A stretch of 64,000 nt of DNA from Polynucleobacter sp. AP-Jannik-300A-C4 (lineage in GTDB: Bacteria > Pseudomonadota > Gammaproteobacteria > Burkholderiales > Burkholderiaceae). The stretch is from assembly GCF_018688335.1 (NCBI RefSeq), contig NZ_CP061316.1:1934165-1998164 (forward strand), read 5' to 3'. Below the pieces are notes generated by a model that worked only from the letters and a program-made list of their open reading frames with translations, was not told the origin of the DNA and made no database searches. Shown here in pieces: positions 31,315 to 41,025 of the stretch. Position 1 is the stretch's first letter, and each line of letters opens with the position of its first letter. Position numbers and translations under genes: made by a program.

Positions 31315-32505
31315 TCAGCCTCCAATTGCTTGGGCGGGATCTACCAGCAAAGCAGCTCTAATCGCCAAGGTACTAGCTAAAGCGCATATGACCATCACTA
31401 AAATGAATCCGATGATTGCGTCTGCAGGCTCTAATAAAACATACTTTGGAAACAGCGGCGCCCAAAAAGTAGCAGAAGTTTTTCCCACAACAAAACCAAT
31501 TAACCCCAAGCCAAGGGCTTGCTGCAGAATCATGCTGCCAATAGTACTATTTTGAGTGCCAATCAATTTCAACACGGCAATCTCCCTAATCTTTCCTAGG
31601 GTCATGGTGTAGATAATGAAGGCCACAATGGCAGCACTTACTACTGCCAAAATCACTAGAAACATACCAATTTGTTTCGCAGAATTTGCAATCAACTTGG
31701 CAACAAGGATTTCTTCCATCTGCGCCCTTGTATACACCTCAAGATGTTTCCAGCGACGGATTGGTTTGGCTACTTCCTCTGGACTACTGCCGGCTTGGAT
31801 TTGAACAAGGATGGCATTAACGCTGTGATTAGTAGATTGCGATGCTGTAATGGCATCTAATAAGCCAGGAATAGGGCGATTCAAACTGGGATTGGCTACG
31901 TTTCTGGCGCGATCATTCAGAATCGCATCGTTGTCCTTTAGAAATTGCGCCTCTTGCGCGTCTTTAATCGGGATGAATACCATGGGATCGCCACCCGATG
32001 AGACCATACGGCGAGTTAAGCCCACTACCCGATACTGATGGCGCTTAATTTGAATGAGGTCGTTTAGCTCAAACCCCGTTTTAACATCCGCCAATGCTTC
32101 ATAGTGTGACTGAACAATATGTCGACCGGAAATCAAATAGGCCGGCTCACCAAGCTGCCCACTTTCTACCCCAACCACCATGACTCGAGTATCACTTTGT
32201 CCTTTGCGAACCTGCATTGTGAGATAGGTAATGTTAGCTGCGCGTGCAACGCCTGGCATTCCCAGCACACCTCTTACATAGTCATCTCGAATGCTGGATG
32301 CTTCAGCATAAGGGCCTTGGGTATCTTTTTGTACTACCCAAAGATCTGCACCGCTATTGTTTAGTAGGGCCATGGCATCATCCACCATGCCTCGATATAC
32401 CCCTGCCATTGTTAGAGTGACACCGATTAGCAGCCCAAGACCCAATCCCGTTAGAGCAAACTTACCCCAAGAATGCGCAATGTCACGACCCGCCAGGCTA
32501 ATCAC
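31315..32505 (-). CDS. FtsX-type ABC transporter permease
   Basis: This 396-residue protein has one N-terminal membrane helix (about 15-37), a periplasmic domain (40-260) and three C-terminal helices, as in FtsX/MacB/DevC permeases. The start is GTG 32505, which overlaps the HlyD stop (GTGA). Its stop lies just before the ATPase start. Together with the adaptor it matches DevBCA-like or MacAB-like export systems. The substrate cannot be inferred. Confidence 0.9.
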   Translation of the reverse strand: MISLAGRDIAHSWGKFALTGLGLGLLIGVTLTMAGVYRGMVDDAMALLNNSGADLWVVQKDTQGPYAEASSIRDDYVRGVLGMPGVARAANITYLTMQVRKGQSDTRVMVVGVESGQLGEPAYLISGRHIVQSHYEALADVKTGFELNDLIQIKRHQYRVVGLTRRMVSSGGDPMVFIPIKDAQEAQFLKDNDAILNDRARNVANPSLNRPIPGLLDAITASQSTNHSVNAILVQIQAGSSPEEVAKPIRRWKHLEVYTRAQMEEILVAKLIANSAKQIGMFLVILAVVSAAIVAFIIYTMTLGKIREIAVLKLIGTQNSTIGSMILQQALGLGLIGFVVGKTSATFWAPLFPKYVLLEPADAIIGFILVMVICALASTLAIRAALLVDPAQAIGG

Positions 32506-33659
32506 GGTGATTTCTTCAATAAAGAATCAACTACATTAATGCGCTGCCCTTCTTTAATTTCAGCATCGCTATAGAGAACAACTTCATCACCACTCTTAAG
32601 TCCACTCAGAATAACCACCTGACCATTTAAGCCGTTTTGTCCAATTTGTACCCGAGCAAAGTGGGGCTTGCCATCTTTGAGCACCCATACCCCAGTTTCA
32701 TAACCCCTCTTTTTAATGCTTGCGTTAGGTAAGCTAAGGCCATATTCACTGGGGGCTAGTTGCAATGTCACCTCTGCCATCTCTCCAATTGAAACGGTCT
32801 TGGGCATATCTATCATTTCAATTTGGGCGATTCGTTCTTCTGCAACGCTATCACTAAGCATCTCAACGCGAACTACCTTGCCCGAGATTGGGTGATGTGG
32901 ATTAGAGCGCAATATCACATTTGCATCTAAGCCAACAGCTAATCCCATTGACTTGCCTTGATCAAACCGTGTCTTAATCCATAGGCTCGTTGGGTCGATT
33001 AACTTTAAAACTGCCTGACCAGCAATAACAGTTGAGCCTGGCTCGGCATCCCTAGAAGTAATGATTCCATCTACTGGAGCCCTTAATTTAATATTGAGCT
33101 CTTGTTGTTTAAGACCATCCAAATCAGCAGTTGTTTTTTGAACAATCGCTTTTGCTGAATTGAGTTCCTGCAACTTTCCGTCCACTGCAATCGGGCTAAT
33201 GAAATTTTTCTTTCCCAACTCTTCATATCGCTTGTGCGTTTCAGAAGCTAACAGCAAACGTGCCCTTGCATCAGTCACTTGTGCCTGAGCAGCAACCATT
33301 TTCTGACTTAAATCAATTGAATCCATCTCGGCAAGTAATTGCCCCTCTTTAACTGAATTACCCACATCCACGTACACGTTTAAAACGCGTCCAGCAACTA
33401 CCGGCCCCATCAAGTAAGACCGCCTAGCTTCAATTGTTCCCACCCCAAATAGTGTTGGCGCAAGCGATTGGTCGCTGACTTTAATGGTCGTGACTTTAGT
33501 GGATGCTAAAGGCCCAGAATTTAGAACAACAAATCCAAATACGACTAATAAAAATGTAAGCGTGAGACCCATCAGTAATTGACGACGGGTAATGTCCAAT
33601 TCACGCATTCGGAGCAGAAGCGAACTTAAGAGTTCTTTTAATTTAATGGTGCTATTCAT
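32502..33659 (-). CDS. HlyD-family periplasmic adaptor
   Basis: This 385-residue protein has a membrane anchor (about 27-48), a lipoyl/barrel-sandwich part (GRVLNVYVDVGNSVKEGQLLAEM), a coiled-coil hairpin (about 130-190) and a beta-barrel. It is the first gene of the export operon. No outer-membrane TolC-type gene is nearby. Confidence 0.9.
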   Translation of the reverse strand: MNSTIKLKELLSSLLLRMRELDITRRQLLMGLTLTFLLVVFGFVVLNSGPLASTKVTTIKVSDQSLAPTLFGVGTIEARRSYLMGPVVAGRVLNVYVDVGNSVKEGQLLAEMDSIDLSQKMVAAQAQVTDARARLLLASETHKRYEELGKKNFISPIAVDGKLQELNSAKAIVQKTTADLDGLKQQELNIKLRAPVDGIITSRDAEPGSTVIAGQAVLKLIDPTSLWIKTRFDQGKSMGLAVGLDANVILRSNPHHPISGKVVRVEMLSDSVAEERIAQIEMIDMPKTVSIGEMAEVTLQLAPSEYGLSLPNASIKKRGYETGVWVLKDGKPHFARVQIGQNGLNGQVVILSGLKSGDEVVLYSDAEIKEGQRINVVDSLLKKSP

Positions 33660-33811
33660 TTTTTTGAGCCATTAATGCACTTGAATAAAAGATGCCTATC
33701 TTTTGATCATGCTCCCTTTAGTTGTTTATGGGGTAATTTAATTAGCTATTAATATTGAAATGAACGCAATCGTTATTAATCTCTAATATTGATCTTTTTG
33801 TACTACTTAAA

Positions 33812-33851
33812 GCTATCATACACTATATATTTTTATATAGTGTATGATAGC
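33812..33851. repeat. Perfect 18-bp inverted repeat
   Basis: Arms 33812-33829 and 33834-33851 pair without mismatch around a TTTT loop. It lies between the end of the methyltransferase copy and the start of the export operon, both on the minus strand. It may act as a terminator, or be a trace of a small mobile element. The rest of 33660-33919 has no gene. Confidence 0.85.
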
Positions 33852-33919
33852 CTAAACAACAAACTTGTTACTTCGAACGATCCCTACTTGGGTAAAAAAA
33901 TATCTAAGCTAAGTGCAGC

Positions 33920-34534
33920 CTATTCCATCCTACAAAAACAATACAAGAACTGCTGTGTAGTACCCATTGGGGTGTGGTGAAGCTCTGTTGAGCTATCAAT
34001 GAGCTTGAATGTCTTACCGAACTGTCCATGAAGATTCTCTGAGTCATAGCGAACCACATCCAGTCCGCTACACTTCTCTGGGCCCTCGGGTCCAAAGGTG
34101 GACATAATCACATAGCCGCCATGCTTCACTGAGCGCATTACTTGCTCTACGTATCTGGCTCGCTGAGCTTCTTCAGTTAAAAAATGAAATACGGCTCTAT
34201 CGTGCCAAACGTCAAAATAGCCTTGGGGTAATGTTGCTTGAGTAATATCAGCGCAGTACCAGTGAACCTTATCAGCCTGCTTACCAACACGATCCCTTGC
34301 TATATCAATTGCTTTTTGAGAAATATCTAAAACACTGATGTCCCCATAGCCCTCAGATAAAAGGTCGTCTACCAACGTGGCTTCGCCGCCGCCAATATCA
34401 ATAATGGCAGTACTCTTATCAGCACTTGCTTGGCGAATAAGATTTAATGATGTCTCAAGATGAGGTGCATACCAACTCACCGCATCTGGCGCTTTGGTGC
34501 CGTAAACCTTTTCCCAGTGCTGCTTGTTGTCCAT
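33920..34534 (-). CDS. Class I SAM-dependent methyltransferase (copy of the 6621 gene)
   Basis: This 204-residue protein is nearly identical in sequence to the array methyltransferase at 6621-7235: same motif I (IIDIGGGEATLVDDLL) and the same C-terminus. The bases before the start codon (ccataattacctttcac on the plus strand) are also shared. Unlike the array copy it has no tRNA-derived repeat at its 3' end. Confidence 0.88.
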   Translation of the reverse strand: MDNKQHWEKVYGTKAPDAVSWYAPHLETSLNLIRQASADKSTAIIDIGGGEATLVDDLLSEGYGDISVLDISQKAIDIARDRVGKQADKVHWYCADITQATLPQGYFDVWHDRAVFHFLTEEAQRARYVEQVMRSVKHGGYVIMSTFGPEGPEKCSGLDVVRYDSENLHGQFGKTFKLIDSSTELHHTPMGTTQQFLYCFCRME

Positions 34535-34665
34535 AATTACCTTTCACATAATTATTTTTTCAATTCTATGCTCTTTTAAGAAATAGTCTCGATATCCATG
34601 ACATTATCTAGGCATTGCATGCCGTCGCCCCTCATAAGCAATTGAGTTTAATCCCCCGCCATTTC

Positions 34666-35457
34666 ATGACACGAGCTCGGCTTAGCCACTTAATCGCTAT
34701 TTGGGCATCGATTGTCATCCACCTTGGACTGATCTTGTTATGGGCAGCATATGAAGGATTTATCTTTGTTAAACCCAAAGAGAAAAATCCAGGCATTATT
34801 GAAGCTTATATTGAACAGCCTATTACTAAAAACAATAGTGACCTAAATGCCAGTCCAAATAGTGACAATCAACCAACCTCATTGGTAGCACCATCAGCCC
34901 CAACCGCAGAAGAGTGGGCTTTTGCATCTAAGTACACACTAAAAAATAGCAAGGGATATCGCCACTCTTTTGGCCAGCAAGTGCGAAGCATGATGGGTAC
35001 TGCTGAAGAGGGACCAGACCAAGGACATGTGAGATTCAGCATTGAAATTGCTCCAAATGGAACTGTTACTAAAGTAGAGACACTTTGGAAGACTTCGGAC
35101 AAAGCAGAGCAACTGGCAAGAAGGGCTATTCAAAATATGCCGAGCCTGCCGCCAACGCCAACAGGAAAGCCACTTATTTTTGAGAGAACAATTTCGTTCA
35201 CACCATTTTCCTCAAATGACGCCCCAATCTACAGAGATGATTGCTTGCCTGATACGCCTTCGTTTAGCAATCCATTTGCTTGGGATGGCAAGTCGCCTCA
35301 AGAAATCAAGAAGAGCAAACCTGCTGAAAAACTCAGCCCTGAAGCCTTGGCTGAATGCCTAAAGCAATTACCTCAGGACTCTATTGATGGCATAACTGCT
35401 GAAGCTCAACGTCAACTAGACATATGGAGTTCAGGAATACTCAATCGAGGAAAGTAG
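34666..35457 (+). CDS. TonB-like protein (copy of the 2364 gene)
   Basis: This 263-residue protein has an N-terminal membrane anchor (MTRARLSHLIAIWASIVIHL) and the same TonB-C-like domain and tail as the array copy. The N-terminal 60 residues differ most. I chose ATG 34666 because it aligns with the start of the array copy; a TTG at 34615 would add 17 residues. It is followed by the same cgtatat-rich stretch as the array copy. Confidence 0.75.
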   Translation: MTRARLSHLIAIWASIVIHLGLILLWAAYEGFIFVKPKEKNPGIIEAYIEQPITKNNSDLNASPNSDNQPTSLVAPSAPTAEEWAFASKYTLKNSKGYRHSFGQQVRSMMGTAEEGPDQGHVRFSIEIAPNGTVTKVETLWKTSDKAEQLARRAIQNMPSLPPTPTGKPLIFERTISFTPFSSNDAPIYRDDCLPDTPSFSNPFAWDGKSPQEIKKSKPAEKLSPEALAECLKQLPQDSIDGITAEAQRQLDIWSSGILNRGK

Positions 35458-35495
35458 CATTCATATTCATGCGTATATACGCATATATATACGCC

Positions 35496-35521
35496 ATTGT
35501 TTTAGACGACATTCCTATAAT
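35496..35521 (+). promoter_or_regulatory. DUF3147 promoter with degenerate palindrome
   Basis: ATTGTTTTAGACGAC (35496-35510) then ATTCC and TATAAT (35516-35521). It matches the rightward promoter at 6134-6161, but the left palindrome arm is degraded. Confidence 0.6.
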
Positions 35522-35549
35522 GGGGTAGGCACACACAATAAAGGCTTCT

Positions 35550-35900
35550 ATGACTTGGATTATTACCAAATATCTCCTAACAGCGGGCATGGTTGTATTC
35601 ATTTCTGAGGTTGCCAAACGAAGCGATCGTTTGGGCGGCTTTATTGCGGCTTTGCCACTGATGACTCTATTAACTTTAGTGTGGCTGTATGTAGAAAACC
35701 AGCCTGAAGAGAAAATTGCCAATCATGCCTATTACACATTTTGGTACGTTATTCCAACGCTGCCGATGTTTTTACTGTTTCCTTACCTGCTTCCTAAGTT
35801 AGGCTTTTGGCTAACAATGGGGGCTTGCGTGGTGACAACAGTTATTTGCTTTAGCTTATTTGCTTTGCTGATGAAAGGTTTTGGAGTTAATCTGCTTTAG
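35550..35900 (+). CDS. DUF3147 membrane protein (copy of the 6190 gene)
   Basis: This 116-residue protein with about four membrane segments differs from the array copy at only a few residues. In this place it follows the TonB-like gene directly. In the array the two genes lie in separate cassettes about 3 kb apart. Confidence 0.8.
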   Translation: MTWIITKYLLTAGMVVFISEVAKRSDRLGGFIAALPLMTLLTLVWLYVENQPEEKIANHAYYTFWYVIPTLPMFLLFPYLLPKLGFWLTMGACVVTTVICFSLFALLMKGFGVNLL

Positions 35901-35910
35901 GCAATGGCAG

Positions 35911-36010
35911 TTATTGGCCGATAGCAGCCATTGAGCGTCCCGTAACTAGACGCCGAATAAACTTGTTCCATTTAGAACAGACAATTACATATCCTCTATC
36001 TATCGAGGCT
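35911..36010 (+). repeat. A-B-C repeat unit, copy 2
   Basis: Begins with a hairpin-forming left part (ttattggccgatagcagcc), then A (35935-35953), B (35962-35979) and C (35990-36008). The same 100 bases occur at 41026-41127, with 5.1 kb between them in direct orientation. Confidence 0.85.
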
Positions 36011-36106
36011 TGATATGAGCTGCCGCCCAATGGCCCATAAAAGACTCTTAGTCAATCCTTTTTACCTGGCTGCCTTAAAAAATAAACGCATAAAAACTAA
36101 ATTTAT

Positions 36107-36484
36107 TTAAATTAAAAACCCTGATAGCAACCAAAGCATCATCAAAAGACCGCCAAAGAAAATCACATAACCAACCAATGAGGACATACACAAAAAGTAG
36201 CCAGGCGGAGTTTCTGCGTTAGATAGACTTTTTATAAATTTTTTATGCTGAATTGCAGATAACAATGAGAGGCTTGTCCCAAGCAAGATCAAAGACATTC
36301 CAACAAAGGCTGAAATAGCAGAATGCATTGGATTAATTTGGTTTGTTAAATTAAAGAATCTTACAAACAAACCAAATCTTTCCACCACAAAGCCCAGCGC
36401 AATGAATGCTAGGGCAGATCGTTGCCACGCCAATAAAGTTCTTTCAGCAGCAAAATATACCCTAGGATCATCCAAATAAGACAT
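36107..36484 (-). CDS. DUF202 (YidH-like) membrane protein
   Basis: This protein of about 125 residues has three membrane segments and the DUF202 N-terminal pattern FAAERTLLAWQRSALAFIALGFVVERF. GGGAAGA precedes ATG 36484. The function of the family is unknown. Confidence 0.82.
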   Translation of the reverse strand: MSYLDDPRVYFAAERTLLAWQRSALAFIALGFVVERFGLFVRFFNLTNQINPMHSAISAFVGMSLILLGTSLSLLSAIQHKKFIKSLSNAETPPGYFLCMSSLVGYVIFFGGLLMMLWLLSGFLI

Positions 36485-36540
36485 TTTTCTTCCCAAGAAT
36501 CAGAGAATTAAACCTGCAAATCTACAGCCAAATCAAGCTT

Positions 36541-37503
36541 TTAATCGGGCTTGATATTTCTTTGTGCGACTAAGGTTTTCCACTTTTGAATATCGTCACG
36601 AATAAATTTTGCAAACTGGTCTGAAGTTCCTCCAACAGTTTCCATACCCATATCAGCAAAGCGCTGCCTTACCTCAGGCTGGGACAAAATTTCATTAACA
36701 TCCTTATTCAGGCGATCTACTATTTTTACTGGTAGCTTAGCTGGGCCAACTAGGCCAAACCATGTATACACCTCTGTGTTTTTATAACCCAACTCACCCA
36801 AAGACGGTACATCAGGCAAAAGGCTTGAGCGTGTGGAGCCAAATACTGCTAACACACGTATCTTTCCACTCTTCACATGAGGCAATGGAGAAATTATTGG
36901 ATGAATTCCAGCATCAACCCTCTCCCCTAACAAATCAGTCACTGCAGGGGCGTCCCCTTTATAAGGAATGTGGTTTAAATTAGATTTAGCAAGGTTGTTA
37001 AACAACTCCAAAGCAAGATGAGGTGCTGTTCCATTTCCAGGGCTTGAAATATTTAAACCAGTAGGCTGCTTTGCAGATGCAGCCAATAGCTCGGCAACGG
37101 TTTTAATTGGTGAGTTCGCTGGCACCATTAAAAATAAAGGGGCCCTAACTACTTGCACAACTGGCGTGAAGTCTTTTAAGGTGTCGTAAGGAAGCTGTCC
37201 ATACAGCGCTGGATTGGTTGTATGAGGTGCAGCAACCATTACAAAGTTATAGCCATCCGGCTCAGCTCTAGCAATTATTTCTGATGCTATCCGAATATTT
37301 GCCCCTGGCTTATTTTCAACAATAATTGTCTGTTGGAGTTTTGTTGATAATTTTTCTGCGATTAATCTAGTAGCTATATCGTTAGAGCCACCGGGTGCAA
37401 ATGGAGAAATAAATTTTATTGATCTATTAGGCCACTCTTGCGCATTGGCAACTCCAGATGCAACAGCGATTACGCACATCAAAAACATTAATATTTTTTT
37501 CAT
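36541..37503 (-). CDS. Bug-family tripartite tricarboxylate substrate-binding protein
   Basis: This 320-residue periplasmic protein has a signal peptide (about 1-21, ending ANAQ). It has the Bug/TctC pattern WPNRSIKFISPFAPGGSNDIATR, then PYKGDAPAVTDLLGERVDAG and VPSLGELGY. These proteins bind carboxylates or related organic acids. No TctA or TctB membrane genes are next to it. Neighbouring genes suggest the ligand is fed to the CoA-transferase/dehydrogenase module. Confidence 0.92.
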   Translation of the reverse strand: MKKILMFLMCVIAVASGVANAQEWPNRSIKFISPFAPGGSNDIATRLIAEKLSTKLQQTIIVENKPGANIRIASEIIARAEPDGYNFVMVAAPHTTNPALYGQLPYDTLKDFTPVVQVVRAPLFLMVPANSPIKTVAELLAASAKQPTGLNISSPGNGTAPHLALELFNNLAKSNLNHIPYKGDAPAVTDLLGERVDAGIHPIISPLPHVKSGKIRVLAVFGSTRSSLLPDVPSLGELGYKNTEVYTWFGLVGPAKLPVKIVDRLNKDVNEILSQPEVRQRFADMGMETVGGTSDQFAKFIRDDIQKWKTLVAQRNIKPD

Positions 37504-37520
37504 ATAACCTCTTTTATTGA

Positions 37521-38672
37521 TTATTTTAAAATTCGCTTAGCAATATTCAGTAAGTGAATTTGGCTAGTCCCCTCATACAACCTAAATAAACGCACATCTC
37601 TATACAGCATTTCTATTGGGCCACCTGTATCCGCACAATATCCAGCACCCCCAAAAATTTGTACTACGCGATCTGCCACCCTTCCGCACATTTCAGAGGC
37701 ATAGTATTTGCAAATAGATGCTTGAGTGGCAATATCCTCGCCTCGATCTCTCGCCCTAGCAGTCTCCAGAACTAAACTTTTCGCAGCCTCTATCTCAACC
37801 TTACTTTCCGCCAACATAGCCTGGATCAGTTGAAATTCAGCGATAGGTTTTCCAAATTGCTCACGCTTTTTAACATGGGCAAGTGCTTCATCAAGCAGGC
37901 GTATTGCCGGGCCAATACACAAGGCAGCCAAATTGATTCGTTGCTTATTAAGAGCCTTCATGGCAGTCGTAAATCCGAGGCCCAACTCACCGCCTAGAAC
38001 ATCAGAACCCGTGGCACGTACATCTTTTAAAAATACTTCAGATACTGGGGAGCCAGCTTGCCCCATTTTTTTGTGCTCTGGGCCAGTGCTAATCCCGGGA
38101 GTATCTTTGGAAATTAAAAATGCACTAATTCCCTTGTAGGATCGATCATTTAAGTCTGTTCTAGCAAAGACGGTAAAAAGATCTGCAATTGGGGCATTCG
38201 TTATATAGCGCTTTGTGCCATTAATAAGAAACCCTCCATCCCCATCCAACAGGGCCATTGACTTTAATGCAGTAGCATCTGAACCCGCCTCTGGCTCTGT
38301 CAACGCAAGGCATCCCGTTATCTCCCCCGATGCCAGCTTAGGTAGCCACTTTTCTTTTTGAGCTTGCGTACCATCTTGTACAAGCCCCTCAGAGCCAATA
38401 CCTGTATTTGTTCCAGCCCTTGCTCGAAATGTAGTTGCCGCCTGAGATATTTCCATATTGGCAAGTGCCAACTCTTCGGTAGTGAGGCCGCTACCACCAA
38501 ACTCCTGAGGGATGCTCCAGCCAAAGTAACCGTTAGTGCGCATCAACTCAACAATAGATTCAGGAATTTGATTGGCCTCCACCACAGCAGCCTCTGCTGG
38601 AATCGCTACATCCTTAACAAATTCACGGATACCCCTCAGTCGCTTCAGATTTAACTCGTCATTGGTTATCAC
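37521..38672 (-). CDS. Acyl-CoA dehydrogenase
   Basis: This 383-residue flavoenzyme has LALTEPEAGSDATALKSMA and YITNAPIADLFTVFART in the middle. The C-terminal helical domain contains QIFGGAGYCADTGGPIEMLYRDVRLFRLYEGTSQIH, with the glutamate of the EGT motif at the end. The type resembles dehydrogenases for short or branched acyl-CoA. It is placed next to the Bug protein with 17 bases between, so they probably form one operon with the IclR gene. Confidence 0.92.
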   Translation of the reverse strand: MITNDELNLKRLRGIREFVKDVAIPAEAAVVEANQIPESIVELMRTNGYFGWSIPQEFGGSGLTTEELALANMEISQAATTFRARAGTNTGIGSEGLVQDGTQAQKEKWLPKLASGEITGCLALTEPEAGSDATALKSMALLDGDGGFLINGTKRYITNAPIADLFTVFARTDLNDRSYKGISAFLISKDTPGISTGPEHKKMGQAGSPVSEVFLKDVRATGSDVLGGELGLGFTTAMKALNKQRINLAALCIGPAIRLLDEALAHVKKREQFGKPIAEFQLIQAMLAESKVEIEAAKSLVLETARARDRGEDIATQASICKYYASEMCGRVADRVVQIFGGAGYCADTGGPIEMLYRDVRLFRLYEGTSQIHLLNIAKRILK

Positions 38673-38676
38673 TTGA

Positions 38677-39471
38677 TCATCCTCTATTTAGAAAGGCAGT
38701 ACCGCCATCTCGCTCAATATTTCGTTTTGCTTCCAGTAAGAATGGCAGCACCTTTTTACTAATCTCTAATTGAGTTGGCTTTGATCCACTCATCGTGCAA
38801 TTTAATGCGACAAGGGGATCATCATTGCTGCCTACCCTTAGCGGCACAGCCACTGCATAAACATCAGACTCCCAATCTCCGCGACTTAAGCAATAGCCAT
38901 TTTTTTCATAAAACTCTTGATCCCGATGAAATATCTGAATGTCACGGCGGTGCTGGGTTGGATTTGCGACTTTTAATCGATTCAGGATGGATTTTTGCTC
39001 TAGATCACCTGATGCAAAAATTAAGGCACGACCAATCGAAGTGGTGAGCAATGGCCTACTACTTCCAATATCAGGCTTTAAAAAATTTCCACGATCTAGC
39101 CGCAGCGCATCAACATAAATGACTTCAAGTCGTCCCAACATCCCCAAATTTACGGTCCACCTTGTTTTGGTAGCCAATTTTTCCATATGCGGCCTTGCAA
39201 GATGTCGAATATCCATTCCCGCTAACATTGGATATCCCAACATGAGGACACCGGGGGCAAGTCTGTATTTTTGTAAGCGCTCCACCCTGGCCAAATAACC
39301 CAACTTTTCAAGGGTATAAGTCAAGCGAGAAACCGTTGCTTTAGGCAAGGAAGTCTTTTCACATAGCTCACGATTACCCAGCAATTGATCGGTCGGGGTA
39401 AATGCACGCAACACATCTAACCCCCTGCTAAGGTTAATAGCAAATTGGCGATCAATCATGATTAGAGACAA
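38677..39471 (-). CDS. IclR-family transcriptional regulator
   Basis: This 264-residue protein has an N-terminal winged helix (LPKATVSRLTYTLEKLGYLARV) and the IclR effector-binding domain (SRPLLTTSIGRALIFAS...DVYAVAVPLR). It probably regulates the divergent CoA-transferase gene and its own operon through the inverted repeat at 39531-39549. Confidence 0.9.
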   Translation of the reverse strand: MSLIMIDRQFAINLSRGLDVLRAFTPTDQLLGNRELCEKTSLPKATVSRLTYTLEKLGYLARVERLQKYRLAPGVLMLGYPMLAGMDIRHLARPHMEKLATKTRWTVNLGMLGRLEVIYVDALRLDRGNFLKPDIGSSRPLLTTSIGRALIFASGDLEQKSILNRLKVANPTQHRRDIQIFHRDQEFYEKNGYCLSRGDWESDVYAVAVPLRVGSNDDPLVALNCTMSGSKPTQLEISKKVLPFLLEAKRNIERDGGTAFLNRG

Positions 39472-39530
39472 ATTTCAACATAATCAGATCCTCTTACTTT
39501 CTAATTGAATACACAATCTATTCCAGCCAC

Positions 39531-39549
39531 TGTTTCGCTCTGCGAAACA
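39531..39549. promoter_or_regulatory. Predicted IclR operator
   Basis: TGTTTCG-ctctg-CGAAACA, a perfect seven-base inverted repeat in the divergent intergenic region between the iclR-like and CoA-transferase genes. Confidence 0.65.
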
Positions 39550-39606
39550 TTAACCCAAACAATATCAAATTTGATTCAATAGGGTTTTAGCTCACAAATT
39601 AGACAA

Positions 39607-40809
39607 ATGATCTCTCGCCCACCATTGCTTCAAGATGTTCGGATTTTGGATTTATCCACAGTCATTGCGGCACCCTTTGCTGCCACTTTATGCGCTGATC
39701 TAGGCGCTACAGTCACGAAAATAGAATTGCCAGATGGATCAGATGCCTTGAGGGGTCTGGCCCCGACAACCCCCGAGTATGCGCTTTATTGGAAAGCGGT
39801 AAATCGCGGAAAAACAGGTATTACGCTTGATGTGCGAACAGCTAAAGGTAAAGAACTGTTTCTAAAGATACTCAAAAATACTGATGTATTGGTAGAAAAC
39901 TTTCGCACCGGAACTATGGATCGATGGGGCTTAGATCTAAAAACGCTACTCGAAGCCAACCCCAAATTATTAGTTTTACGACTAACGGGATTCGGACAAA
40001 CTGGCCCCTATGCAGCAAGGCCTGGATTTGCTCGCATTTTTGAAGCTATGAGCGGCTTAACCAATTTAATCGGAACTCCCACTAGTGGGCCACAACACCC
40101 CAATTTGCCTATAGGAGACTTAGTAGCCGGTTTATTTGGTGCACTGAGTATTTCTGCTGCGATTGCTTCCATCAGAAGAGATCCATCGCAGTCTGGTTTT
40201 GAAATTGATCTCTCTGCAACTGAAGCCGTATTTCGATTATTAGATCCGCTGGCTGTTGAGTATGAGGTTCTGGGAGTTAATAGAACACACAAAGGAAACC
40301 GTGCCAGCTATACAGCACCCTCAAACATGTATCAAACCAAAGATGGGCTCTGGGTTACGTTAGTAGCCTCCTCAGATGCGATATTTAAACGCTTATGTAC
40401 GGCCATTGGTAAAAGTGAATGGGTTGATGACCCTAGATTTTCATCAAACCCCAATCGATGTATCAATGTAGTGGAGCTAGATACTGGAATAGCAAATTGG
40501 TTTGCGCACAATAGGTATCTCGAAATTGAAAAATTATTGAATGAAGCTGGCATCCCCTATACCAAAGTTTATGACATCAAAGATGTTCTAGATGATCCCC
40601 AGGTGAAAGCTAGAAATGGAATTATCCGACTGGTAGATACGGATCTTGGAAGCATTCCTGCACCATGTGTGGTGCCTCGAGTGTCAGATATTAAAATGGC
40701 GACCATCAAATCCGGGCCTAAGACCGGGGAAGATAATTCATCCTTTTACAAAACTCTTGGGCTATCTGATCAAGAAATAAATACCCTGGAGAAAGATGGG
40801 ATTATTTAA
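39607..40809 (+). CDS. CaiB/BaiF family CoA-transferase
   Basis: This 400-residue class III CoA-transferase has VRILDLSTVIAAPFAATLCADLGA at the N-terminus, RLTGFGQTGPYAARPGF in the centre, and the catalytic aspartate D171 in LPIGDLVAG. It moves CoA between organic acids. With the acyl-CoA dehydrogenase, Bug protein and IclR regulator it looks like a small pathway that activates and oxidises an organic acid of unknown identity. Confidence 0.92.
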   Translation: MISRPPLLQDVRILDLSTVIAAPFAATLCADLGATVTKIELPDGSDALRGLAPTTPEYALYWKAVNRGKTGITLDVRTAKGKELFLKILKNTDVLVENFRTGTMDRWGLDLKTLLEANPKLLVLRLTGFGQTGPYAARPGFARIFEAMSGLTNLIGTPTSGPQHPNLPIGDLVAGLFGALSISAAIASIRRDPSQSGFEIDLSATEAVFRLLDPLAVEYEVLGVNRTHKGNRASYTAPSNMYQTKDGLWVTLVASSDAIFKRLCTAIGKSEWVDDPRFSSNPNRCINVVELDTGIANWFAHNRYLEIEKLLNEAGIPYTKVYDIKDVLDDPQVKARNGIIRLVDTDLGSIPAPCVVPRVSDIKMATIKSGPKTGEDNSSFYKTLGLSDQEINTLEKDGII

Positions 40810-41025
40810 ACGCCGTCTTTAGAATGACTTTGTTAAAAAACGATGCTTAACATACGCCGATCAATACTCTTTGTAAGAACTTGAATCGCTTAATGAAATT
40901 AACGACACAATCTATTGCCAGCCCGATAAAAATAAAAGCCATCCGAGGAAGTTTTTAGCGTTACTTGGTGACTCAGGCTAGACTCGAGAACGGATAAAAG
41001 AGTTTCAATCTTTTACTCTACTCTC
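40810..41025. other. Gene-free interval
   Basis: No gene or clear terminator is seen. It ends at the hairpin-forming left end of the A-B-C repeat copy 3. Confidence 0.5.
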
